Part shown: piece by piece, positions 1 to 6,152 of the stretch
Position numbering within the stretch: position 1 is the first letter of the stretch
Layout: the number at the start of each line of letters is the position of its first letter
Assembly: GCA_030613505.1 (NCBI GenBank)
Contig: JAUWLW010000048.1
Location: forward strand, 1 to 18,998
Source of the DNA: Candidatus Zixiibacteriota bacterium
GTDB lineage: Bacteria > RBG-13-66-14 > B26-G2 > WVWN01
Direction: 5' to 3'
Length of the DNA: 18,998 nt
Notes under the pieces: model-generated
The model's database searches: none
The model's input: only the letters and a program-made list of their open reading frames with translations
What the model was told of the DNA's origin: nothing
Position numbers and translations under genes: made by a program

Positions 1-920
1 TCGAAGTAGGCCGTCACCAGCGCCACGACGGAGTCCGCGGCGCCGTAGTAGACGCGGAGCTCGCGCGTCTCCTCGTCCAGCACGGTGCCGCACGGGAAGA
101 CCACGCCCGGGACGTCGCCTATCATCTCGTAGTAGGCGTGCGGACCGAAGCCCCAGGCCGCGCGGCGGCGGATGCCGTGCCCCGGCTCGGCGAGGTCGAG
201 AAGGGCGAGGCCGCTGCGGTAAAGGCTGCCGGAGGCGGTGCTCCGCACGCCGTGGTAGATGACGAACCATCCCTCGGGCGTCTCGAGCGGCGGCGGCCCC
301 AGGCCTACGCGGTGGACGTCCCAGGAGGCCGGGCGCGTGGTCAACAGCAGGCGGTGGTCGCCCCAATACTTGAGGTCGGGCGAGAACGACATCCACATAT
401 GGGCCTCGCCGCGGATGATGGGGCGGTGGATGAGCGCGAAGCGGCCGTTTATCTTCCGGGGGAAAAGCGAGGCGTCCTTGTCCTCCGGCGGCAGCAGGCG
501 GCCGTAGCGCGTGAAAGTCTTGAAGTCGGCGGTGGTGGCGAGCGATATCACCGTCTCGTTGCGGATGAACGACGTGTACGTGACGGCGTACTCCTCCCGG
601 GGCGCGAGCCACACGACGCGCGGGTCCTCGACGCCGTAGTGTTGCTCGTCGCAAGCGAGGTCGGCGACGAGCGCGGGTTCGGCCTCCACCCGCCACTTCG
701 TCTTGCCGTCGGCGCTGCGGGCGACGGCGAGGTGGGAGAAACCACGCAGGTCCTCCACCCGCACCAACAGCAGCGTCTCGCCGTCGACGAGGGCCGCGCC
801 GGGGTTGAAGACGGCGTGCGCGCGGTAGGGCCAATTATCCGCGGTCAGGATGGGGTTTTTCTCGTACCGTTTGAAGAGCGCGTCCTCGCTGAGCTCGCGA
901 CCTTTTTCGGCGCCGGCCAT
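1..920 (-). CDS. GH130-family beta-mannoside phosphorylase/glycosidase (3' end cut by window)
   Basis: The gene starts at 920 with AGGAGG at 926-931 and runs off the left edge after 306 residues, so the C-terminus is missing. Family signatures are visible: GVEDPR at residues 96-101 (in GH130 this segment carries the catalytic acid Asp), an HRP motif near 165, a PPPLETPEGW...YHGV block at 209-224, and FPCGT followed by YYGAADSV near 275-298. GH130 enzymes are cytoplasmic or periplasmic five-bladed propellers that phosphorolyse or hydrolyse beta-1,2- or beta-1,4-mannosides. No signal peptide is seen, so the protein is probably cytoplasmic. The usual family length is about 310-350 residues, so little is missing. 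The exact substrate cannot be read from the sequence. Its promoter is listed separately. It is convergent with nothing in the window and lies back to back with an IS remnant. Confidence 0.87.
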   Translation of the reverse strand, partial: MAGAEKGRELSEDALFKRYEKNPILTADNWPYRAHAVFNPGAALVDGETLLLVRVEDLRGFSHLAVARSADGKTKWRVEAEPALVADLACDEQHYGVEDPRVVWLAPREEYAVTYTSFIRNETVISLATTADFKTFTRYGRLLPPEDKDASLFPRKINGRFALIHRPIIRGEAHMWMSFSPDLKYWGDHRLLLTTRPASWDVHRVGLGPPPLETPEGWFVIYHGVRSTASGSLYRSGLALLDLAEPGHGIRRRAAWGFGPHAYYEMIGDVPGVVFPCGTVLDEETRELRVYYGAADSVVALVTAYF

Positions 921-941
921 AACAACCTCCTGCGTCCCGCT

Positions 942-971
942 ATCATAGCGCCTCAGCGGTAAACTTGTCAA
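942..971 (-). promoter_or_regulatory. Sigma-70 promoter of the GH130 gene
   Basis: On the minus strand a perfect -35 TTGACA (971-966) is followed by an 18-base spacer and the -10 box TATGAT (947-942). The predicted start falls near 935, a few bases before the AGGAGG ribosome binding site of the gene starting at 920. This would give an unusually short leader. Confidence 0.72.
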
Positions 972-1075
972 CGCTTAACCACGCCAAAGGGGCTTCGCAA
1001 ACCCTTTCAAAACAGTACACCACTGATAACACCAGTTATTGTTAAGTATGGTGCACGCTTAAACGCTTCTGCTTT

Positions 1076-1760
1076 CTTGGCAGACGGTCGGAGGTCCGAG
1101 TACTATCGCGCCCACCCGGTAGTAACTTTGCCGGCAAAGGCCGCGGCGACGGCTGTGGCTGACCGACGGTTCGTGCCTCCGCCTCCGGCCGCAACGCAAG
1201 AACCACGTATGGAGCTACGACTTCTTAAGCGCCCGGACGAGCGACGGCCTGCCCCTCCGCCTCCTGACAATCCTCGACGAGTATACGCGGGAGTGCCTGG
1301 CCATAGACGTGGGCAGGAGGTTCACGGCCGAGGACGTACTACACCGCCTGGTGCAGCTGTTTTTAAAGCGCGGCGTCCCGGCCCATATCCGCTCCGACAA
1401 CGGCCCGGAGTTCACGGCGCGGGCGGTACGCGGGTGGCTGGCGCGGGTAGGGGTGAGGACCCTGTATATCGAGCCCGGTAGCCCCTGGGAAAACGGCTAC
1501 ATCGAGTCTTTCAACGGGAAGTTCCGCGAGGAGTTCCTGAACCGCGAGCTGCTGGATACGGTGTTGAAGGCTAGGGTCTTGACGTATCGTTGGCGGAGGG
1601 AGTATAATGAGGTGCGTCCCCACAGCGCGTTGAACTACCGGCCCCCGGCGCCGGAAGCGTTCGAACCGTTGCCTGCCCGTTCCTTAAATTAGCGGTGATC
1701 CGGGGACTCATAGGCTACGCGAGTAACTTTAACTGTGGTACTAAGAATGGGGCCAAGTCA
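1076..1760 (+). mobile_element. Remnant of an IS3-family insertion sequence
   Basis: The core is a decayed IS3-type orfB (separate entry). Downstream of its stop, the stretch 1715-1758 (AACTGTGGTACTAAGAATGG and following) resembles the right terminal region typical of such elements, where a GGTACTAAAAATGGGG-like end is common; that comparison is from memory. No matching inverted repeat and no orfA are visible on the left side, so the left half of the element is gone. The borders given are approximate. The right edge lies only about 25 bases before the tldD start, so the remnant may supply part of the tldD leader. Confidence 0.55.
1126..1692 (+). pseudogene. Truncated, frameshifted IS3-family transposase (orfB, integrase core)
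   Basis: Reading from just after a double stop at 1120-1125, the frame gives RRRLWLTDGSCLRLRP, then NHVWSYDF near 1201, LLTILDEYTRECLAI, and HIRSDNGPEF, ENGYIESFNGKFREE and RRYNEVRPHSALNY-type blocks up to the stop at 1690-1692. These are the hallmarks of the rve (DDE) catalytic domain of IS3 orfB: the first Asp in WSYDF, the second in SDNGPEF, and the Glu in GYIESFNGK. All three acidic residues are present. A short piece that looks like the preceding segment (VVTLPAKA, about 1116-1140) lies in a different frame, so there is a frameshift near 1138-1145. The N-terminal HTH half is absent, so the gene cannot make a working transposase. The internal ATG at 1309 would give only a fragment. Confidence 0.82.
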
Positions 1761-1783
1761 CATCGCGAAAGGGTCCGGGCTTT

Positions 1784-3154
1784 ATGAAAAATTTGAAGGA
1801 TTACCTCCCCGACCGCGGCGACTTCCCGCCGGCCGATTTTTGGGAGGTCCGCCTGGAGACGGAGGCGCAAACGTTGATTCGAGTCAAGAACGGCGACGTC
1901 GAGGCCATCAACCGGCGCGACACCGACCGCGGCAACGTACGCGTCCTCTACCGGGGCGGTTGGGGTTTTTCGTCTTTCAACGACCACGGCGACGTGCGGG
2001 AGCACATCGCACAGGCGCTCGACTTCGCCCGGAGCGTCGGCGGCGGGGACGCGCGGGTGGGGGAACTCGGGCCGGGGGAGGCGACCGTGGCCGCTCGATT
2101 CGAGCGGCACCCCCGCGAAGTGCCGCTGGCCGAGAAGCTCGACGCCGCCCGGTCGTACGACGAGCTCGTGCGGCGGCACCCGCGCGTGGACTCGGCCGAG
2201 GTGACGTACGAGGATACCGTCAGGAACTCGGTTTTCCTCAACGCCGAGGGGAGGTTGATCGAGGCCGAACAGGTGTTCTCCCGCGGCATCGTGTGGGCGA
2301 CCGGCAAGGCGAACGGCGTCCCTGAATCGCACGGCGCGCACTACCGCTATCGCGCCGGGTTCGAGGCCTTCCTCGAGCTGCGAGACGAGATACCCGAGAT
2401 GCTGGAGGGGCTGGAGGAGCAGCTCGCGGCCGAGGACGCTCGCGGCGGCACGTGCGACGTCATCGCCAACCCCAAGTTGGCGGGGGTCTTCGCCCACGAG
2501 GCTTTCGGCCACACCAGCGAGGCCGATCACTTTTACCGCGACCCGCAAAAGGCCGAGGTCATGCGCCTGGGCCGGACGCTGGGCTCGCCGGCGATATCCA
2601 TCGTCGACGACCCCACCCTCGACCCCAAGCAGGCCGGCTCTCTGGCCTACGACGATGAGGGCGTCGAGGGAAGGGGGACGGTTCTCCTGCGGGACGGCGT
2701 CCTGACCGGCCACCTCCACGACCGGATGACCGCGGCGATGCTCGGCGAGGAGCTCACCGGCAACGCTCGGGCCCTCACCGCCGCGTACCCGCCCATCGTC
2801 CGGATGACCAACACGCTCATCGAGCCCGGGGAAGCGACGCTCGAGGAGCTGCTGCGCGAGATGGGCACCGGCCTGCTCGTCAAGGATAGCCGGGGCGGCA
2901 CCGGCGGCGAGAACTTCACTTTCTCGGCCCGCGTCGGTTACGTCGTCGAGAACGGCAAGCTAACGAAGCCGGTCAAGAACTTCACTCTCAACGGGAACCT
3001 GTTCACGACGTTGAAGAACATCGCCGCGTGCTCGAACGAGCAGGAGTGGTTCAGCACCGCCGGCGGCTGCGGCCGGGGCGAGCAGTTCCCGCTGGGCGTG
3101 AGTTTCGGCGGCCCCCACGTTTGGATCCGCGGCGCCCTCATAGGAGGCAGGTAG
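1784..3154 (+). CDS. tldD: TldD, zinc metalloprotease subunit of the TldD/TldE complex
   Basis: This 456-residue protein has the TldD catalytic motif HEAFGH at residues 238-243 (H238, E239 and H243, the HExxxH zinc site). A late Cys429 sits in GGCGRGEQFPLG, the usual third zinc ligand region of this family. With TldE it forms a cytoplasmic heterodimer that threads and cleaves unfolded peptides; in E. coli it matures microcin B17 and degrades the CcdA antitoxin. Length is slightly below the E. coli protein (about 480 residues), with the difference at the N-terminus. The start at 1784 has only a weak ribosome site (AAAGGG about 11 bases upstream), and no better in-frame start is seen. The tldE start follows the stop by 3 bases, so the pair is an operon. 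No RiPP precursor is recognisable nearby, which suggests a housekeeping role. Confidence 0.93.
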   Translation: MKNLKDYLPDRGDFPPADFWEVRLETEAQTLIRVKNGDVEAINRRDTDRGNVRVLYRGGWGFSSFNDHGDVREHIAQALDFARSVGGGDARVGELGPGEATVAARFERHPREVPLAEKLDAARSYDELVRRHPRVDSAEVTYEDTVRNSVFLNAEGRLIEAEQVFSRGIVWATGKANGVPESHGAHYRYRAGFEAFLELRDEIPEMLEGLEEQLAAEDARGGTCDVIANPKLAGVFAHEAFGHTSEADHFYRDPQKAEVMRLGRTLGSPAISIVDDPTLDPKQAGSLAYDDEGVEGRGTVLLRDGVLTGHLHDRMTAAMLGEELTGNARALTAAYPPIVRMTNTLIEPGEATLEELLREMGTGLLVKDSRGGTGGENFTFSARVGYVVENGKLTKPVKNFTLNGNLFTTLKNIAACSNEQEWFSTAGGCGRGEQFPLGVSFGGPHVWIRGALIGGR

Positions 3155-3157
3155 ATA

Positions 3158-4444
3158 ATGGGCGACAGGCAATTCGACATTTATCGGGTGACGGCGGACG
3201 CCGTGCCCGTGAACTTCGAGGCCAGTACGCTGACGGAGGTCCAGGGGAGGACGAACTCCTTCGCGACCTGCCGGGTCGTGGTGGACGGCAAGGCCGGCTA
3301 TTGTACCAGCAACACCCTCGCCGACGAGGAATTGGTCGCGCGCGCGGCGGAGACCGCCGCCTACGGCAAGGAAATCGACGTCGACTTGCCCGGGCCCGCC
3401 GCGGTCGCCGCGGTGGACGTATTTTCGCCGGAGACGGCGGAGTTGGCCACTTCCGAACTCGCGGACTGGGGCAGACGCATCATCGACGGCGTCAAGAAAG
3501 GGATCGGGAAAAATTTACCGGTGAGCGTGAGGTTGGACAAGAACATCGACCGTTTTTCGATCCGTAACTCGCGGGGCGTGTCCTACGACCACTCTTCCAC
3601 AGGCCTTATGATAATGGCCGAATTGACCGACGCGCGGGAGGGGGATATCCACGAAGTGTTCGACGTCGAGTATTCCCCTGAGCCGGGCGGTGTCCAGCCC
3701 GAGCGCATGGTCCGCTATCTGGTGGATTACTACGAGATGGGCCGAGAGGCCGCGGGCGTCGCCACCGCGGCGATGCCGGTGCTCCTCCACCCCTTCGCCG
3801 TTCCCCAGTTCTTGCTGCCGCTGCTGGTGGGCCTCGGCGGCGAGAGGATAAAGGACGGTACGTCGCCCCTGAAAGATAGAATCGGCGAGCGGATTTTCGA
3901 CGAAGCCGTCACGGTCTGGGACGACCCCTTCTGGGCCGGTTCGCCCGGGAGCGCCCCCTTCGACGGCGAGGGCGTCGCGGCCCGGAAAAGGGCCCTGGTG
4001 GAGAGGGGCGTTTTGAAGTCCTTCAACCACACGCTGGAGACGGCCAAGGCCGTGGGCCAGGAACCGACGGGGGGCGCGAGCCGCCGCGACGACGGGAGGC
4101 CGACCCCCGGCATATTCAACCTTGTGATGGAGGCGGGCGACGCGCCGCACGAGGAAATCCTGAACTCGATCGACAAGGGCTTGTTCCTGAGGTATATGGC
4201 CGGGAGCGGCCAGGCCAACAACCTCGCCGGCGAGTTCTCCATGGGCGTCTACTCGGGGTTCCTGGTCGAGCGCGGCCGGCTGACCAAACGCGTCAAGAAC
4301 GTCATGGTTACGGGGAACGTTTACGACGTTTTCGGCCGGGTGGCGGCTGTTTCGTCGGACCGCGTCAACAGCTGGACCGACGACAACAAGTTCGCGTTGA
4401 TGCCGTACGTGCTGTTGGACGGCGTGTCCGTCGCGGGCGGGTAG
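3158..4444 (+). CDS. tldE: TldE/PmbA, non-catalytic partner of TldD
   Basis: The protein has 428 residues and starts 3 bases after the tldD stop, with AGGAGG at 3142-3147 inside the end of tldD. It shares the TldD-like fold signals: N-terminal LTEVQGRTNSFATCRVVVDGKAGY, a central region with LPLLVGLGGERIKDGTSPL in place of the zinc motif, and the C-terminal MAGSGQANNLAGEFSMGV and VKNVMVTGNVYD blocks. HExxxH is absent, as expected for TldE/PmbA, which forms the second half of the heterodimer and does not bind zinc. It is co-transcribed and probably translationally coupled with tldD, and a strong terminator follows 30 bases after the stop. Confidence 0.93.
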   Translation: MGDRQFDIYRVTADAVPVNFEASTLTEVQGRTNSFATCRVVVDGKAGYCTSNTLADEELVARAAETAAYGKEIDVDLPGPAAVAAVDVFSPETAELATSELADWGRRIIDGVKKGIGKNLPVSVRLDKNIDRFSIRNSRGVSYDHSSTGLMIMAELTDAREGDIHEVFDVEYSPEPGGVQPERMVRYLVDYYEMGREAAGVATAAMPVLLHPFAVPQFLLPLLVGLGGERIKDGTSPLKDRIGERIFDEAVTVWDDPFWAGSPGSAPFDGEGVAARKRALVERGVLKSFNHTLETAKAVGQEPTGGASRRDDGRPTPGIFNLVMEAGDAPHEEILNSIDKGLFLRYMAGSGQANNLAGEFSMGVYSGFLVERGRLTKRVKNVMVTGNVYDVFGRVAAVSSDRVNSWTDDNKFALMPYVLLDGVSVAGG

Positions 4445-4473
4445 CGGGCGCCTTGGGGGCGCATGAGCCGATA

Positions 4474-4501
4474 ACGGCCGCCGGCGGGCGGCCGTTTTTA
4501 T
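4474..4501 (+). terminator. Rho-independent terminator of tldD-tldE
   Basis: A perfect 9-bp GC-rich stem (ACGGCCGCC at 4474-4482 with GGCGGCCGT at 4487-4495) and a 4-base loop run directly into TTTTTATT. It sits 30 bases after the tldE stop. On the minus strand the T-tract is absent, so it probably acts only rightward. Confidence 0.9.
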
Positions 4502-4546
4502 TCAGCGTCGGGGTCTCTCGGGCCGGCCTTCCCAGGCGTGGGCTTT

Positions 4547-4645
4547 TTACGCTGCCGCGAGCCTCCGGCCTATTCCGGCAGGAGGCGCCGGCGTATCGAC
4601 CGCTAATAGAACCGGTGCCAATAAAACCGTTGCCGAAACTCTCAT
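4547..4645 (-). CDS. Very short ORF, signal-peptide-like (32 aa), possibly a broken exported protein
   Basis: On the minus strand an ATG at 4645 follows AAGGGGG at a 7-base spacing. The product begins MRVSATVLLAPVLLAV, a charged start plus hydrophobic run like a signal peptide, then DTPAPPAGIGRRLAAA and a stop. It lies 25 bases after the stop of the 56-residue ORF upstream, so both could share the strong promoter at 4868-4897. The abrupt stop after the hydrophobic segment suggests the remains of a secreted protein gene; a real small membrane peptide is the alternative. No function is proposed. Confidence 0.3.
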   Translation of the reverse strand: MRVSATVLLAPVLLAVDTPAPPAGIGRRLAAA

Positions 4646-4670
4646 ATTAAAACCCCCTTGGCGAGAATCA

Positions 4671-4841
4671 CTACTGAATATTCAGGTCCGTCTTGTAGGC
4701 CGGTACGCAGTTTTCCCTGGTAGCGGTAAGATGGACGTTACTCGCGGCCTCGGGAACGATGAATTCACAAACGACTTTGAAAAATACAAAACCGCCGCTG
4801 CCGCGAAGGGCGCGCCGGCTGGGAATAATTTCCTCTACCAT
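4671..4841 (-). CDS. Small protein of 56 residues, unknown, behind a strong promoter
   Basis: The ATG at 4841 is preceded by a GGAGGG ribosome site and, further up, by a near-perfect promoter (4868-4897). The product begins MVEEIIPSRRALRGSGG, continues with a hydrophobic stretch FVFFKVVCEFIVPEA, and ends TRENCVPAYKTDLNIQ. It has two cysteines (residues 25 and 45) and no recognisable domain or signal peptide. Promoter, ribosome site and start codon in correct order favour a real gene over chance. It could also be the surviving 5' end of a larger broken gene. I do not recognise it. Confidence 0.45.
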   Translation of the reverse strand: MVEEIIPSRRALRGSGGFVFFKVVCEFIVPEAASNVHLTATRENCVPAYKTDLNIQ

Positions 4842-4867
4842 ACTTCCCTCCTCGTTCCTTCTAGTTA

Positions 4868-4897
4868 ATTATATGCTTTGATCAACTCCTGCGTCAA
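4868..4897 (-). promoter_or_regulatory. Strong sigma-70 promoter for the small ORFs at 4841 and 4645
   Basis: On the minus strand the -35 box TTGACG (4897-4892) is separated by 18 bases from a perfect -10 TATAAT (4873-4868). The predicted start is near 4861, giving a leader of about 20 bases that contains the GGAGGG ribosome site. Confidence 0.68.
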
Positions 4898-4965
4898 GCA
4901 ATTTTATTATTAAGAAGAAACAGCCCCGGAGCCGGTGATACGTAACAGCGAACGGCCGCTCGCCC

Positions 4966-5364
4966 CTACTTGAACAACGCCTTGATCCGCCCCACCGACG
5001 AGGGCACGACCGCAGGATGCGACCCGCGGAAGTACTGGATGCGGTGGTTATAAGGATCGGCAACGTGGACTCTGGTACCGTTCGGTAAAGGGGCGACGCC
5101 GAGGGGGTCAGAAAATTGGCCGTTACCCGAACCGGGCGTACCCCATTTTCCTAAAAAGGAACCGGTGGGGGTGAAGTATTGGACGCGGTCGTTATCCTGG
5201 TCGGCGACGTATACGTTACCATTGGGCGCCACCGCTACAAAGCCGGGTTTGTTAAATTGGCCGTTGCCCGTGCCTTCGCCGCCCCATTCCCCCTCGTACT
5301 CCCAGGCGCCCCGGGCCGCGGCCGCGACAGCCGCCGCCGTTGCGATAATTGACACCCTTTTCAT
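4966..5364 (-). CDS. Short exported NHL-repeat protein with conserved C-terminal tail
   Basis: The 132-residue product starts MKRVSIIATAAAVAAAARG, a probable Sec signal peptide. Two NHL-type blades follow: GNGQFNKPGFVAVAPNGNVYV-ADQDNDRVQYF near residues 32-64 and NGQFSDPLGVAPLPNGTRVHV-ADPYNHRIQYF near 81-112. The protein ends in SSVGRIKALFK. NHL propellers normally need about six blades (over 200 residues), so two blades cannot close a propeller alone. The protein is a shrunken copy, or it oligomerises. The start is well supported by AGGAGG at 5372-5377, seven bases before the ATG. That ribosome site overlaps the stop of an orphan tail just upstream, as if another exported gene had once preceded it in an operon. 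NHL domains usually mediate protein or ligand contacts; no specific partner is evident. Confidence 0.7.
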   Translation of the reverse strand: MKRVSIIATAAAVAAAARGAWEYEGEWGGEGTGNGQFNKPGFVAVAPNGNVYVADQDNDRVQYFTPTGSFLGKWGTPGSGNGQFSDPLGVAPLPNGTRVHVADPYNHRIQYFRGSHPAVVPSSVGRIKALFK

Positions 5365-5375
5365 CTCTTAACCTC

Positions 5376-5486
5376 CTATTTAAACAACGCCTTCAGGCGG
5401 CCGAGGGAGGCCGGCGCGGCAGGAGGGTTGGAATAAACGAGCGCCGGGAGGAGCCCCGGTAGCCGGCCTCCCGTAACGCTTTTCCA
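5376..5486 (-). pseudogene. Orphan C-terminal fragment of an exported protein (tail copy 2)
   Basis: An open stretch of 36 codons runs from an in-frame stop (5489-5487) to TAG at 5378-5376. It has no plausible start codon. It reads VTGGRLPGLLPALVYSN, then PPAAPASLGRLKALFK. Its last ten residues match the tail of the NHL protein just downstream (SVGRIKALFK), so it looks like the 3' end of a related gene whose body has been deleted. Confidence 0.55.
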
Positions 5487-5503
5487 CTATCTAAAACTAC
5501 CCC

Positions 5504-5539
5504 CTACCTGAACAGCGCTTTCACGCGGCCGAGTCGCCG
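5504..5539 (-). pseudogene. Orphan C-terminal tail (tail copy 3)
   Basis: Eleven codons between an in-frame TAA (5542-5540) and TAG (5506-5504) read RRLGRVKALFR. This matches the tails at 4969-4998 and 5379-5408. Nothing else of the parent gene is visible upstream, so it is the last trace of another member of the same exported-protein family. Confidence 0.45.
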
Positions 5540-5582
5540 TTATATATCTCCGACAACGCGTGTTCGCACAAACACATAACGT

Positions 5583-5652
5583 CGCTTGAGCGCGTCTGCT
5601 TGCACAGCAGAAGCGTTACCCGCTTAGCAGCCCTTCTGCTCGTCTAGCAGAA
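5583..5652. repeat. Cluster of short inverted repeats (TCTGCT/AGCAGA hairpins)
   Basis: The non-coding stretch 5540-5698 holds two hairpins of the same arms: TCTGCT-N5-AGCAGA at 5595-5611 and TTCTGCT-N5-AGCAGAA at 5634-5652. Between them are a further AGCAG (5626-5630) and the pair AAGCG (5611-5615) / CGCTT (5621-5625). No T-run follows on either strand, so a classical terminator is unlikely. It may be a folded 3' end for the transcript of the gene starting at 6076. I see no gene in this stretch. Confidence 0.45.
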
Positions 5653-5698
5653 AGCCAATTGCTACGTTTGGCGTGCATCAAAATCAAAACCCCTGGAC

Positions 5699-6076
5699 CT
5701 AATCTAAACGACTCTCGGCAAAAGCGTCAATCCCATTCGCGTTAAGTACTTCCGCAAACGCCTTTGCGTATGCCTTCTTGCGTTCGACGCTCTGGCCGCC
5801 CCCGCCAATCCAAATCTTTACACCACCGCCCTCACCCCGGCTAGCTAAACCCTTTTTCAGAAGCCAACGTGCGAACTTCGACGAGGCGGGTCGAATAACG
5901 ACCCACGTAAAACCACACAAACCCTCCGGAATATACTCCGCGTCGACTATTTCGGAAGTTTCGTCGAACGGGTTCTCCCGCTCAACAACGGTCATGGGCG
6001 TAGGGGTTACCGCCCGGAGCGCCTTTAACCCGGCTTTGTGAACCGTTAAGTAAATCTCCTCTGTCGCATCTACCAT
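5699..6076 (-). CDS. Conserved phage-type hypothetical protein
   Basis: The 125-residue product has no signal peptide. It contains the segment GLCGFTWVVIRPASSKFARW near 53-71 and then LLKKG, followed by VKIWIGGGGQSVERKKAYAKAFAEVL. From memory this layout (a CGFxWVxIxPAxxKFxxWL block, a G-rich stretch with xIWI, then a QSxERKxAYAxAF helix) matches a small hypothetical protein common in phages and prophages, where its function is unknown. The start at 6076 is the only good one; a weak AAGGG ribosome site lies about 3 bases upstream. A TATAAT sequence lies 30 bases before it. It is separated by 76 bases from the end of addA and may or may not be co-transcribed with it. Confidence 0.7.
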   Translation of the reverse strand: MVDATEEIYLTVHKAGLKALRAVTPTPMTVVERENPFDETSEIVDAEYIPEGLCGFTWVVIRPASSKFARWLLKKGLASRGEGGGVKIWIGGGGQSVERKKAYAKAFAEVLNANGIDAFAESRLD

Positions 6077-6106
6077 TGCCCTTTCTACCTTCGATCACAG
6101 ACACCT

Positions 6107-6112
6107 ATTATA
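6107..6112 (-). promoter_or_regulatory. Possible -10 box for the gene starting at 6076
   Basis: On the minus strand TATAAT occurs at 6112-6107. No convincing -35 box lies 16-18 bases upstream, so this is a weak assignment based on the -10 match and the distance to the start codon. Confidence 0.3.
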
Positions 6113-6152
6113 TGTGAAACCCCGCCGCGAAATGGGAAGGCCGCGTCGTCGT

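Noticed and set aside
138-962. Long plus-strand frame of 274 residues opposite the GH130 gene
   Set aside because: It is the antisense shadow of a clearly recognisable GH130 gene and has no ribosome site or domain.
4453-4650. Plus-strand open frame of 65 residues after tldE
   Set aside because: It runs straight through the tldE terminator, has no ribosome site and has arginine/proline-rich composition typical of a GC-rich shadow frame.
5583-5652. CRISPR-like array from repeated AGCAGA units
   Set aside because: The units are only six to seven bases, the spacing is irregular, and they pair as inverted hairpins; no cas gene is nearby.
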